Shown here in pieces: positions 17,152-25,488 of a stretch of 64,000 nt of DNA (position 1 is the stretch's first letter; every line of letters begins with the position of its first letter). Both the position numbers and the translations under genes were made by a program. The notes beneath the pieces are model-generated. The model searched no databases. It had not been told where the DNA came from and saw only the letters and a list, made by a program, of their open reading frames with translations. Origin of the DNA: Dyella telluris. GTDB lineage: Bacteria; Pseudomonadota; Gammaproteobacteria; Xanthomonadales; Rhodanobacteraceae. The stretch covers positions 992,001-1,056,000 of the forward strand of contig NZ_CP060412.1 of the NCBI RefSeq assembly GCF_014297575.1. The letters are read 5' to 3'.

Positions 17152-18504
17152 TTACTCGCCGGCGATGGTCATCTGCTCCAGGAGGATCGAGCCGGTGAGC
17201 AGGTGCGATCGATGGTCCACGTCCGCCCCTACCGCCACGATATTTGCGTACATGTCGCGCAGGTTGGCCGCGATGGTGATTTCTTCCACGGGATAGGCGA
17301 TCACGCCGTTCTCCACCCAGAAGCCGGCCGCACCGCGCGAGTAGTCACCGGTGATGGTGGATACACCCTGCCCCATCACCTCGGTCACCACCAGGCCGGT
17401 GCCCATGCGCTTGAGCAGCGCATGGAAGTCGTCCTGGCCCGGTTCAACGATCAGGTTGTGGATGCCGCCGGCATTGCCGGTGGATTCCAGCCCCAGCTTG
17501 CGCGCCGAATAGCTGCCCAGCACATAGCGCGCGAGCACGCCGTTCTCGATCAGCGAGCTGTCGCGGGTAGCCACGCCTTCGGCATCGAAGGCGCCCGAAC
17601 CCTGGCCACGCATGATGAAGGGGCGCTCCACGATGTTCATCCATGAGGGCATGACCTGCTTCCCGGCGTGATCCAGCAGGAAGCTCGCACGGCGATACAG
17701 CGCGCCGCCGCTGACCGCGCCGATCAGGTGGCCAATCAAGCCACGTGCCACTTCCGGCGTGAACAGCACCGGGCACTGGCGCGTGGAGAGCTTGCGCGCA
17801 CCCATGCGCGACAGCGTGCGCTGCGCGGCCTTGTCGCCCAGCGCCTGGGCACTCATGAAATCACTGGCGGCTCGGACGCTGTCGTACCAGTAATCGCGCT
17901 GCATGCCGTCGTCGTCGCCCGCGATGAGCGACAGCGACAACGAATGGCGGGTGCCACGCTCGCGGCCGAGGAAACCGTGGGAGTTGGCATACACGGCCAG
18001 GCTTTCGCCCGTCTGCACGCTGGCACCATCGGAATTGGTGATGCCGGCGTGGGCGCGGCCGGCGTCCTCGATCTGCTTGCCCAGCTCGATGGCCTGTTCG
18101 GTATCGACGCGCCAGGGATGCCACAGGTCCAGATCGGGGAACTGGGTGGCCATGCGCGCTGCATCGGCCAGGCCGGCCGCCGGGTCTTCCTCGGTGTAAC
18201 GAGCGATGGCGCAGGCCTGGTCCAGCGTGGCCTGGATGGAATCGGGGTTGAGGTCCGCCGTGCTGGCCGAGCCCTTGCGCTGGCCGAAGTACACGGTGAG
18301 CCCGAAGCCGCGGTCGCGGGTGTGCTCCACCGTCTCCACCTCGCCCAGGCGCACATTCACGTTCAGCCCCGTGTCGATGCTGGCAGCCACCTCGGCCTGG
18401 CTGGCGCCCGCGGCGCGGGCCCGGCGGATCACGTCCTCGGCCAACTGGGCCAGACGGTCGAGTTCGTCGTTGCTGCGGTCCTGGGTGGGGCTGAGCTGGG
18501 TCAC
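17152..18504 (-). CDS. pmbA: Metalloprotease PmbA/TldE
   Basis: TldE partner of the TldD/TldE protease, which removes leader peptides from modified peptides and degrades unfolded peptides in the cytoplasm. The 450-residue product lacks the zinc motif, as TldE does; conserved pieces include DRGFGLTVYFGQRKGSAST, ARKLSTRQCPVLFTPEVARGL and ENGVIAYPVEEITIAANL. The start is GTG at 18504 with AGGAA about 7 bases before it; upstream in-frame codons would run into the divergent promoter region. Its partner tldD is at 22.6-24.0 kb, not adjacent. Confidence 0.95.
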   Translation of the reverse strand: MTQLSPTQDRSNDELDRLAQLAEDVIRRARAAGASQAEVAASIDTGLNVNVRLGEVETVEHTRDRGFGLTVYFGQRKGSASTADLNPDSIQATLDQACAIARYTEEDPAAGLADAARMATQFPDLDLWHPWRVDTEQAIELGKQIEDAGRAHAGITNSDGASVQTGESLAVYANSHGFLGRERGTRHSLSLSLIAGDDDGMQRDYWYDSVRAASDFMSAQALGDKAAQRTLSRMGARKLSTRQCPVLFTPEVARGLIGHLIGAVSGGALYRRASFLLDHAGKQVMPSWMNIVERPFIMRGQGSGAFDAEGVATRDSSLIENGVLARYVLGSYSARKLGLESTGNAGGIHNLIVEPGQDDFHALLKRMGTGLVVTEVMGQGVSTITGDYSRGAAGFWVENGVIAYPVEEITIAANLRDMYANIVAVGADVDHRSHLLTGSILLEQMTIAGE

Positions 18505-18614
18505 GTAGATTCCTGCACGAAAACGGGGAACGGGTAGAATACGCGGTCCAAGCCGCGCCCATCCCCAAGATGGGGTCGCGCACCCCAAAGCAAAGAGCGT
18601 CGCGGAGCCAAGTC

Positions 18615-18863
18615 ATGTCACTGACAACCGGCATCTACCGCCACTACAAAGGCCAGCGTTATCGCGTCCTGGGCACCGCCCGGCACAGCGAGACCATGGA
18701 GGAAGTGGTGGTTTACCAGGCGCTCTACGGCGAGTACGGCCTTTGGGTGCGCCCCGCCGCCATGTTCTGCGAAACCGTGGAACTGGACGGCGAGCCCATC
18801 CCCCGCTTCGCCCTGGAGCAGGCCGAACCCGACCTGCTCGACGGTGTCGTGGCGACACCCTGA
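18615..18863 (+). CDS. DUF1653 family protein
   Basis: An 82-residue cytoplasmic protein. GIYRHYKGQRYRVLGTARHSETMEEVVVYQALYGEYGLWVRPAAMF is the whole DUF1653 domain, a small beta-barrel of unknown function widespread in bacteria. The ATG at 18615 has GGAG about 8 bases upstream. It is divergent from pmbA and is followed after 28 bases by darP, so these two may share a transcript. Confidence 0.9.
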   Translation: MSLTTGIYRHYKGQRYRVLGTARHSETMEEVVVYQALYGEYGLWVRPAAMFCETVELDGEPIPRFALEQAEPDLLDGVVATP

Positions 18864-18891
18864 GCGCAGCCCCACTGCTGGAACCTGATCT

Positions 18892-19476
18892 GTGAAGCGC
18901 AACTACACCAACGACCCCGACCACGACTACGGCCCCACCCGCACGCAGCAGCGCCGCGATGCGCTGGCCGTGCTGGCACTGGCCGTGCAGCTGGTCGAGC
19001 TGCCGCAAAGCAAGCTGGCGCGACTGGAACTGCCGGAAGACGTGCAGCGCGAAATCGCCCAGACGCGCCGCATCACCGCGCACATCGCACGCAAGCGCCA
19101 GCTGCAGTTCCTCGCCAAGGTCATGCGCCGCCACGACACCAGCGTGTACGACGGCGTGCGCGCCGCTCTGGGTGAAAACCGCGATCGCCAGCGCCAGGAA
19201 ACGGCGGCCATGCACCGCCTGGAAGCCACGCGCGATCGCCTGCTGGCCGATCCGGACAACGCCATGAGCGACGTGATCGCCAAATACCCGGGCGTGGATC
19301 GCCAGCACCTGCGTTCGCTGGTGCGCCAGGCCAAGATCGAGAAGGACGGCAACAAGCCACAGCGCGCCTATCGCGAGATCTACCAGCTACTCAAGGATCT
19401 GGCGAGCGGTGGCGGTACGGAAGAGGTCGTCGTCGATGAAATCGACATCGACGGAACGGAAGAGAACGAAGACTGA
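18892..19476 (+). CDS. darP: Ribosome maturation factor DarP (YjgA, DUF615)
   Basis: DarP/YjgA binds late 50S assembly intermediates and helps form the peptidyl-transferase centre. The 194-residue, very charged helical protein has the DUF615 pattern (RDALAVLALAVQLVELPQSKLARLELPE, ITAHIARKRQLQFLAKVMRR, YPGVDRQHLRSLVRQAKIEK). The C-terminal acidic tail is variable in the family. Starts with GTG at 18892. A neighbouring, divergent pmbA is conserved in many gammaproteobacteria. Confidence 0.93.
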   Translation: MKRNYTNDPDHDYGPTRTQQRRDALAVLALAVQLVELPQSKLARLELPEDVQREIAQTRRITAHIARKRQLQFLAKVMRRHDTSVYDGVRAALGENRDRQRQETAAMHRLEATRDRLLADPDNAMSDVIAKYPGVDRQHLRSLVRQAKIEKDGNKPQRAYREIYQLLKDLASGGGTEEVVVDEIDIDGTEENED

Positions 19477-19723
19477 GGCGGGTTGAGTCGCGCACTGGGT
19501 GTGCGACTCCCCCTGCGTCACCCCTCCCTCGGTGTGAACCGATGGCAGGTATCCCGCGGCGACACCCAGCAATCGTGCACTTCGCACAACGCACTCGCTG
19601 CGATGCTCGCCCCGTAAGCCGAACCGAACGACCTCAGCCCCGGCATGCGCTGCTCGGTCTCTCGCGGATCATCGCGCCGAAAGCGGCAGCGCTCGCAGCG
19701 CGCATCGGGGCTCGCGGCCGGAC
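19477..19723. other. Intergenic stretch, nothing recognised
   Basis: About 250 bases between the darP stop and the end of the minus-strand transporter gene. I see short open frames on both strands but no ribosome-binding site, conserved motif or convincing terminator. Confidence 0.4.
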
Positions 19724-21142
19724 TCATCCGCCCAGGCCATTCCAGTAGTTGGCAAACACGTGCACCGACAGCACGTAACCGATGACCACGTTCACCACCA
19801 CGCCCGCCGTAAAGGCCAGCAGCGGACGCCAGCCGGTGGCCGTCAGCGAACGCAGGCGCGTGGTCAATCCGATGCTGAGGAAGCACAGCGTGAACGCCCA
19901 CGTGCGCAGCGTGCTGATCGGCGCCACCAGATCCGGCGTGACGATCTTTCGATAGTCCGCCAGCGAATAGTGGCTGGCAATCCAGGTCACCAGCGCCGAG
20001 GCGATGACAAAGCCGAACACGAACTTCGGAAAGCGCGCCCAGATCTCGCGCGCATCGGCCTTGGCCTGCACGCCACCTTCTGAAGTGTTCCAGCGTGTGG
20101 TCGCCACCCAGGCCAGCACAAACGCCCAGATGCCGATCCAGATATCGCGCCCCACCACCTTCATCAGCGTGAAGGCCTGCACGGCCGCGTCAGGTGCACC
20201 GGCAATCGCGCCGCCTGCGTTGCGCGCCGCGTCACCATAAGCCTGCGCGGCAGCGACGCCGGCGGCATCGGCGAACTCCGACGTACCGATCCACGCGCCC
20301 GCCACCGCCGTCGACAATCCCAGTGCACGCGAAGCGAACGGCAGCACGAAGATCATCACGATGGCCCATACCACCACCAGCGTGATCGCCACCGACGTGT
20401 CCTCACGCTTTGCACGCACGGCGCCGCCGCTGGCGATCGCCGCGGAAACACCGCAGACCGCACCACCGACGCCGAGCACCGCGGCGAAACGCTTGTCCAG
20501 TCCCAAGGCCTTGCCGGCCAGGAAGATGGTGAAAAACGTGGCGAGCGATACGATCGTCGCCTGCCCCACCGCGACCGGACCTGCCCAGAACAGCAGGGTC
20601 AACGGCAGCGTGGCGCCCAGCAGCACGATGCCCACCTTGATGTAGAACTCCACGCGCAGCCCCGACTGGAACCATTCGGGCAAGCGCACCGTGTTCGACA
20701 CGATCAGCCCGATGCCGAGCGCCAGCAAGGGTGCTTCAAGGTTATAGCGCGAGGCTTCCGTCCACGCCGAGGCAGTGAAGATCAGCAGCGACGCCACGAA
20801 CAGGATCAGGAAAGCCGGCAGAAATCGTGACAGCGACTGCCCCAGCACGGCGAGCCCGGTGCCGAACAGCAGGGCCAATGCCGCGAACAGCGCGAGGTAA
20901 TTGGCCCAGTGCCCGACGAAGCCCTGCCAGGCGTCGCCAAGGGTTTTCCACTTGGCGGGCGCCACCGCCAGCCAGTTGAGACTGCTGCCGTTGGCGAACA
21001 GCGCCCAGGCCACCACGATCACCAGCAGGCCGATCCATACCGACCACCAGTCTTCATTGGCGAACACGCCCCAGCGTGCAGGGCGCGCCTCCGCCACATG
21101 GGCACGGGCCTTGCCCGGCAGAACCTGTGTCGTGTCGCTCAT
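19724..21142 (-). CDS. YeiH/UPF0324-family putative sulfate exporter
   Basis: An integral membrane protein of 472 residues with about 10-12 helices. VEFYIKVGIVLLGATLPL, GVGGAVCGVSAAIASGGAVRAKREDTS and FLSIGLTTRLRSL are the conserved segments of the UPF0324 (Cons_hypoth698) family, whose members have been linked to sulfonate/sulfate export; the substrate here is not shown. The N-terminal 110 residues, with a hydrophobic region before the family domain, are longer than in short YeiH proteins. The ATG at 21142 has AAGGGG about 9 bases upstream. No LysR regulator (yeiE type) sits beside it. Confidence 0.82.
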   Translation of the reverse strand: MSDTTQVLPGKARAHVAEARPARWGVFANEDWWSVWIGLLVIVVAWALFANGSSLNWLAVAPAKWKTLGDAWQGFVGHWANYLALFAALALLFGTGLAVLGQSLSRFLPAFLILFVASLLIFTASAWTEASRYNLEAPLLALGIGLIVSNTVRLPEWFQSGLRVEFYIKVGIVLLGATLPLTLLFWAGPVAVGQATIVSLATFFTIFLAGKALGLDKRFAAVLGVGGAVCGVSAAIASGGAVRAKREDTSVAITLVVVWAIVMIFVLPFASRALGLSTAVAGAWIGTSEFADAAGVAAAQAYGDAARNAGGAIAGAPDAAVQAFTLMKVVGRDIWIGIWAFVLAWVATTRWNTSEGGVQAKADAREIWARFPKFVFGFVIASALVTWIASHYSLADYRKIVTPDLVAPISTLRTWAFTLCFLSIGLTTRLRSLTATGWRPLLAFTAGVVVNVVIGYVLSVHVFANYWNGLGG

Positions 21143-21168
21143 CGCCCAGCCCCTTGCCGAAGAGTGAA

Positions 21169-21188
21169 CCGGACGTATGGACGTCCGG
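21169..21188. other. Perfect 8-base hairpin upstream of the YeiH-like gene
   Basis: CCGGACGT, loop ATGG, ACGTCCGG, about 27 bases above the transporter start on the minus strand and 100 bases past the preceding gene's stop. It could end that gene's transcript (TTCACTCTTC follows on the minus strand) or be an operator. Confidence 0.4.
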
Positions 21189-21292
21189 GCGGCCAACGGG
21201 AAGAGCCGCAGCGGACACTGTCCGCCGGGCTGGCGTCAAAGCGAAATGAGGTTTGGTTCTATCGATATAGCCGGTGTTGCCGGCCACGACGA

Positions 21293-22483
21293 TCAGTGAT
21301 CCGCAGCGCCCTGATCCACGAAAGACAACGCCTGTGCGCGCCCGTCGGTTACTTCCTGATCACTCGTATCGGAACGCTCGGATTCGGACAAATAGACGTA
21401 GGCTACGGAATACTGGCGATGACGCAGGGCAGCCAGCCCTGCCTCTTTCAACAAGCTGGTCGTGGCTACATCGTCAAATACACGGCGGTAAACCGTCCAG
21501 TCGCCGCCCACCGGATCCTTGTGGTCGATCTCCGCCTCGTAAGCTGACATCAGGGGGCGCACCACGTGAAGCAGCGGTTCCTGGGCAATGGACTGTTCCA
21601 CCTGCGACAGAAGCCATTGCCGCGCCGCGGGCGTTCCGTACCATCGCGTGGCTGTGTACGTCGCCAGTTGGATAACGATGGGGAATTTGTCGGCCTTCGC
21701 CTGCAGGCCCTGTTTGACGGCCTGCGCGACATAATCATGGTCGCCAATCGGCGTACCCAGGGAAATCATGCCCGCGTAGGCCGCAGACAACCTGGGGTTC
21801 AGACGCACCGCCTTGTCGAAATCGCCACGCGCGCGCTCCATCAGCTTATCCATGGCATCCATTTTTGCCTGTGGCGTGTCCGCCCCTCTGGCATCCCCGC
21901 GGGCTGCCCAGCCGAGGTTCTCGTAGTTCCATCCGCTGAGGGCGTACGCATAGGCACTATCGGGCGACTGCTGCTTCCAGGACTCGATCAACACCTGCCG
22001 CGCAGCATCCCCGAAGCGGAAATTTTCCATCAGGAACTTCCTGAATGCGGCGGGATGCATCTTGGGGTCCGCTTCCCAAGAGGCAAGACGTTGATCCAGC
22101 TCCCTGGCGTGACCGCCACTTATCAGGCGATCGAACTCCTCCAGACTGATGGTGGGTTGCTGGATATAGCGGCAGTAGGCAGTAATGCCTTCGCGCGACC
22201 AATGGCTGCCCGGCGGGTCAGGGAAGTCCAGGCAACGCTTCATGGGGTCTTTCAGCGCGTCTGCCTTAGCGGCGGCCGCCACGAAAGCTTTCATGTCCTG
22301 CGGGGTGAATACCGTAAAGGGATCGGCGGCTTCCTGCGTTACGGAAGCCGACTGCGGCTTGACCTTCATCGTTGTCGGCGCAAGCAGCTGGGGGCCTGCA
22401 ACGGCACCACCTGAAAGCGCAAACGTCATAAAGCACAGCAGCGCCGCATTGCGCGACGCACCCTCCAAACGCATCAACCTCAT
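21293..22483 (-). CDS. Exported DUF4034-like helical repeat protein
   Basis: A 396-residue protein of unknown function. An N-terminal signal peptide (NAALLCFMTFALSGGAVAG) is followed by a helical, TPR-like region: LEEFDRLISGGHARELDQRLASW, SPDSAYAYALSGWNYENLGWAARG and ARGDFDKAVRLNPRLSAAYAGMISLG. This resembles DUF4034 proteins common in Xanthomonadales; the assignment is by pattern and tentative. The ATG at 22483 has a GGGGGAGCAGGA purine tract before it. It is downstream of tldD, separated by two strong hairpins, so probably transcribed on its own. Confidence 0.6.
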   Translation of the reverse strand: MRLMRLEGASRNAALLCFMTFALSGGAVAGPQLLAPTTMKVKPQSASVTQEAADPFTVFTPQDMKAFVAAAAKADALKDPMKRCLDFPDPPGSHWSREGITAYCRYIQQPTISLEEFDRLISGGHARELDQRLASWEADPKMHPAAFRKFLMENFRFGDAARQVLIESWKQQSPDSAYAYALSGWNYENLGWAARGDARGADTPQAKMDAMDKLMERARGDFDKAVRLNPRLSAAYAGMISLGTPIGDHDYVAQAVKQGLQAKADKFPIVIQLATYTATRWYGTPAARQWLLSQVEQSIAQEPLLHVVRPLMSAYEAEIDHKDPVGGDWTVYRRVFDDVATTSLLKEAGLAALRHRQYSVAYVYLSESERSDTSDQEVTDGRAQALSFVDQGAADH

Positions 22484-22504
22484 GTCCTGCTCCCCCGGCA
22501 AGAA

Positions 22505-22526
22505 GCTTCCGCCCACTGGCGGAAGC
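22505..22526 (-). terminator. Hairpin with short T-rich tail upstream of the DUF4034-like gene
   Basis: GCTTCCGCC / GGCGGAAGC, 9-base perfect stem with a 4-base loop, followed on the minus strand by TTCTT. It lies only about 20 bases before the start codon, so it could be the tldD terminator or a leader element. Confidence 0.5.
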
Positions 22527-22568
22527 GCGTCAGCCATCGTCACATAGACCGGAACAAGAGGGGAGGCC

Positions 22569-22590
22569 CCGGGGCGTTGAAACGCCCCGG
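22569..22590 (-). terminator. Hairpin after tldD
   Basis: CCGGGGCGT / ACGCCCCGG, 9-base stem with a 4-base loop, 9 bases past the tldD stop. No T-run follows. Confidence 0.5.
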
Positions 22591-22598
22591 ACAATCGC

Positions 22599-24038
22599 TC
22601 AGGACGCCGTGCCACCCACCGTCATCGCGTCCACCTTCAGCGTCGGCTGGCCCACGCCCACGGGAACGCTTTGACCGTCCTTGCCGCACACGCCCACGCC
22701 TTCATCAAGCGCCAGGTCGTTGCCAATCATCGACACGCGGGTGAGCACTTCCGGGCCGGCGCCGATCAGCGTGGCGCCCTTCACCGGGCGGGTGACCTTG
22801 CCGTCTTCGATCAGGTAGGCCTCGCTGGCGGAGAACACGAACTTGCCGTTGGTGATATCCACCTGGCCGCCACCGAAATTGACGGCATACAGGCCCTTCT
22901 TCACCGAGCGGATGATCTCCTGCGGATCGTGCTGGCCGGCGAGCATGTAGGTGTTGGTCATGCGCGGCATGGGCAGCTGCGCGAACGATTCGCGGCGGCC
23001 GTTGCCGGTGGTCGCCACGCCCATCAGGCGGGCGTTGAGCTTGTCCTGCATGTAACCCTTGAGGATGCCGTCCTCGATCAGGGTGGTGCATTCGGTCGGC
23101 GTGCCTTCGTCGTCCACGCTGAGCGAGCCGCGACGGCCGACGAGCGTGCCGTCGTCCACCACGGTGACGCCGGGAGCGGCCACGCGCTGGCCAATGCGGC
23201 CGGCAAAGGCGGAGCTGCCCTTGCGGTTGAAGTCGCCTTCCAGACCGTGGCCGATGGCTTCGTGCAGCAGCACGCCCGGCCAGCCGGGGCCGAGCACCAC
23301 GGGCATGCTGCCGGCGGGCGCGTCGACGGCTTCCAGGTTCACCAGCGCCAGGCGAACGGCTTCATCGGCAAAGGCCAGGGCGCGACCGTTCTCGATCAGC
23401 TCGCGATAGCCATAACGGCCGCCGCCACCGGCAAAGCCCTGCTCGCGGCGGCTGCCCTGCTCGGCAATCACGGTAACGTTCATGCGCACCAGCGGACGCA
23501 CGTCCGCCGCCAGGGTGCCGTCGGATGCGGCGATCAACACGGTATCCATGGTCGCCGCCAGGCTGACGATGACCTGCTTGATGCGCGGGTCGCGCGAGCG
23601 CGCGTAGGCATCCACTTCGCGCAGGAGGGCGATCTTGTCGGGGTTGGGCAGGCTTTCGACCGGATCGATGGCCGGATAAAGCTGGCGCGCGCCGTTCAAC
23701 GCCAGCGGCTTGCCGGCGCCGTTGCCGCCCTGGGCGATGGCGCGGGCGGCCCTGGAGGCCTCCAGCAGCTGCGGCAGCACGATCTCGTCGGAATAGGCGA
23801 AGCCAGTCTTCTCGCCACTGATCGCGCGCACACCCACACCCTGTTCGATGGAGTGGCTACCGTCCTTGACGATGCCCTCCTCCAGCACCCAGGACTCACT
23901 GCGGCTGTGCTGGAAATACAGGTCGGCGGCGTCGATGGAGGGGCCCATCAACTGGTTGAAGACGCGGTCAAGGTCGGTGGCGGCCAGGCCGCCCGGCGAC
24001 AGCAGGCGACGTTCAGCCTGCGCGATCAGGGAATCCAT
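22599..24038 (-). CDS. tldD: Metalloprotease TldD
   Basis: Catalytic subunit of the TldD/TldE zinc protease. The 479-residue protein has the unusual HExxxH motif at residues 259-264 ([13 protein letters not shown]), with the third ligand expected in [15 protein letters not shown] near residue 455. [19 protein letters not shown] and [19 protein letters not shown] are further family segments. Starts at ATG 24038. It lies on the same strand as yhdP and rng but is separated from them by an oppositely oriented sterol-desaturase-type gene. Confidence 0.97.
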   Translation of the reverse strand: MDSLIAQAERRLLSPGGLAATDLDRVFNQLMGPSIDAADLYFQHSRSESWVLEEGIVKDGSHSIEQGVGVRAISGEKTGFAYSDEIVLPQLLEASRAARAIAQGGNGAGKPLALNGARQLYPAIDPVESLPNPDKIALLREVDAYARSRDPRIKQVIVSLAATMDTVLIAASDGTLAADVRPLVRMNVTVIAEQGSRREQGFAGGGGRYGYRELIENGRALAFADEAVRLALVNLEAVDAPAGSMPVVLGPGWPGVLLHEAIGHGLEGDFNRKGSSAFAGRIGQRVAAPGVTVVDDGTLVGRRGSLSVDDEGTPTECTTLIEDGILKGYMQDKLNARLMGVATTGNGRRESFAQLPMPRMTNTYMLAGQHDPQEIIRSVKKGLYAVNFGGGQVDITNGKFVFSASEAYLIEDGKVTRPVKGATLIGAGPEVLTRVSMIGNDLALDEGVGVCGKDGQSVPVGVGQPTLKVDAMTVGGTAS

Positions 24039-24127
24039 GAAGTCGATGCCGTATTCAGTAAAAGGGGGACTTTAGCAAGTTGGGGCCGCCAGCCGGGGGT
24101 TTAAAGCCTTTTCGCATAGAGCCCCGG

Positions 24128-24139
24128 ACCGCTAGCGGT
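24128..24139. promoter_or_regulatory. Palindrome in the divergent tldD / sterol-desaturase region
   Basis: Perfect 12-base palindrome ACCGCTAGCGGT between the two divergent starts, followed by a TAACTATG stretch. Position fits an operator or part of a promoter; nothing more can be said. Confidence 0.3.
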
Positions 24140-24183
24140 TAGGATTCGGCCCATAACTATGACGCCCACGTGAAGGATCACCC

Positions 24184-25389
24184 ATGAGCGATACCCCCCG
24201 GCAGCCGCTGACCCACAAGGTCATCGACCGTGCCATCAAGGCCCCCATCGGGGAAACCCGCGAGCTGCTGCACAAGGACGGCGAACTCAAGCCGGGCAAG
24301 GGCACGGTGAGCAGCGTGATCGCGCTGTCGCTGGGCTTCCTGAGCCTGCTGGGCGTGGTGGCCTTCCATTTCCCCGAATACCTGACCACGCCGGACCTGC
24401 GCCACCAGTATTCGGTGGACGTGCTCCGCCAGCTGCTGCTGGCCGCCCTGCTGATCTCGGGCGGCATGTCGCTGGCGAACATCATCCTTGGTCGCTCGCG
24501 CCAGCTGAGCATGGTCGCCTTCCTGCTGGTGATCGCGACCACGGCGCTCGGCGGCTCGCGCGTGCCGGTGGGCAATTTTCCGGATCACACGCCGTACATC
24601 GGGCTGGACTGGTTCATCCTGGACCTGCTGGGCTCGACGCTGATCTTCGTGGTGATCGAAAAGCTGTTTCCGCTCTACAAGGGGCAAACCCTGTTCCGCA
24701 AGGAATGGCAGACGGACCTCAAGCATTTCGCGGTGAACCACTTCATCGTCGGCCTGGCGCTGCTGGTGGTGAACTTCCTGCTGCACCATCTGTTCGGCTG
24801 GCTGGTGCGCAGCGATTTCCAGCAGGCCGTGCAACATATCGCCTTCGTACCGCAGCTGCTGTTGTGCATCCTGGTGGCCGACCTGGCGCAGTACTGGACG
24901 CATCGCGCGTATCACGAGGTGCCGTTCCTGTGGCGCTTCCACGCGGTGCACCACTCGGTGAAAACCATGGACTGGCTGGCCGGCTCACGCCAGCACATGC
25001 TGGAACTGATCGTCACGCGTGTTGCCGTGCTGGCGCCGCTCTACATCCTTGGCTTCAGCGAGGGCGCGATGAATGCCTACATCATCGTGGTGGGCTTCCA
25101 GGCCGTGTTCAACCACGCCAACGTGCATCTGCCGTGGGGGCCGTTGAAGTACCTCATCGTGACGCCGGACTTCCACCACTGGCACCACGCCTCCGATGAC
25201 GAGGCCATCGACAAGAACTACGCCGCGCACTACGCCTTCCTGGATTACCTGTTCGGCACAGCGGTGAAGTCAACCAAGAAATTCCCGGAACACTACGGCG
25301 TGGTGGGTGATTACATGCCCGACGGGTTCGTGCGCCAGCAGTTGTTCCCGTTCCGCGGCAGCACCAAACCGCGCGAGCCTGCAAACTGA
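24184..25389 (+). CDS. Sterol desaturase/fatty acid hydroxylase superfamily protein
   Basis: A 401-residue multi-pass membrane protein with about six to seven hydrophobic segments. It holds the three histidine clusters of the membrane di-iron family: HRAYH (240-244), HAVHH (253-257) and HHWHH (331-335), which bind the iron pair used for O2-dependent hydroxylation or desaturation of lipids. The first 120 residues are an additional membrane region. Substrate unknown; bacterial members act on fatty acids, ornithine lipids, hopanoids or carotenoids. AAGGA 7 bases before the ATG fixes the start. A REP palindrome follows its stop. Confidence 0.88.
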   Translation: MSDTPRQPLTHKVIDRAIKAPIGETRELLHKDGELKPGKGTVSSVIALSLGFLSLLGVVAFHFPEYLTTPDLRHQYSVDVLRQLLLAALLISGGMSLANIILGRSRQLSMVAFLLVIATTALGGSRVPVGNFPDHTPYIGLDWFILDLLGSTLIFVVIEKLFPLYKGQTLFRKEWQTDLKHFAVNHFIVGLALLVVNFLLHHLFGWLVRSDFQQAVQHIAFVPQLLLCILVADLAQYWTHRAYHEVPFLWRFHAVHHSVKTMDWLAGSRQHMLELIVTRVAVLAPLYILGFSEGAMNAYIIVVGFQAVFNHANVHLPWGPLKYLIVTPDFHHWHHASDDEAIDKNYAAHYAFLDYLFGTAVKSTKKFPEHYGVVGDYMPDGFVRQQLFPFRGSTKPREPAN

Positions 25390-25402
25390 CAAACCACCCT
25401 GC

Positions 25403-25469
25403 AGGAGCGCACTTGTGCGCGACCGCCGACGTCGGCATGACCGATGCGGTCGCGCACAAGTGCGCTCCT
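25403..25469. repeat. REP-type palindromic element (BIME-like)
   Basis: Perfect 24-base arms at 25403-25426 and 25446-25469 enclose a 19-base centre. Each arm reads outward-in as GGAGCGCACTTGTGCGCGAC, itself a small hairpin core (GCGCAC/GTGCGC). Between them GCCGACGTCGGC is also palindromic. This is the class of repetitive extragenic palindrome common in Pseudomonas and Xanthomonadales. It sits between the convergent ends of the sterol-desaturase gene and yhdP and probably serves as a shared 3' end. Confidence 0.85.
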
Positions 25470-25488
25470 ACAAGCTCACCGATGTGGC

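Noticed and set aside
19477..19723. Small gene or tRNA
   Set aside because: Short frames lack ribosome-binding sites; no cloverleaf or CCA end could be drawn.
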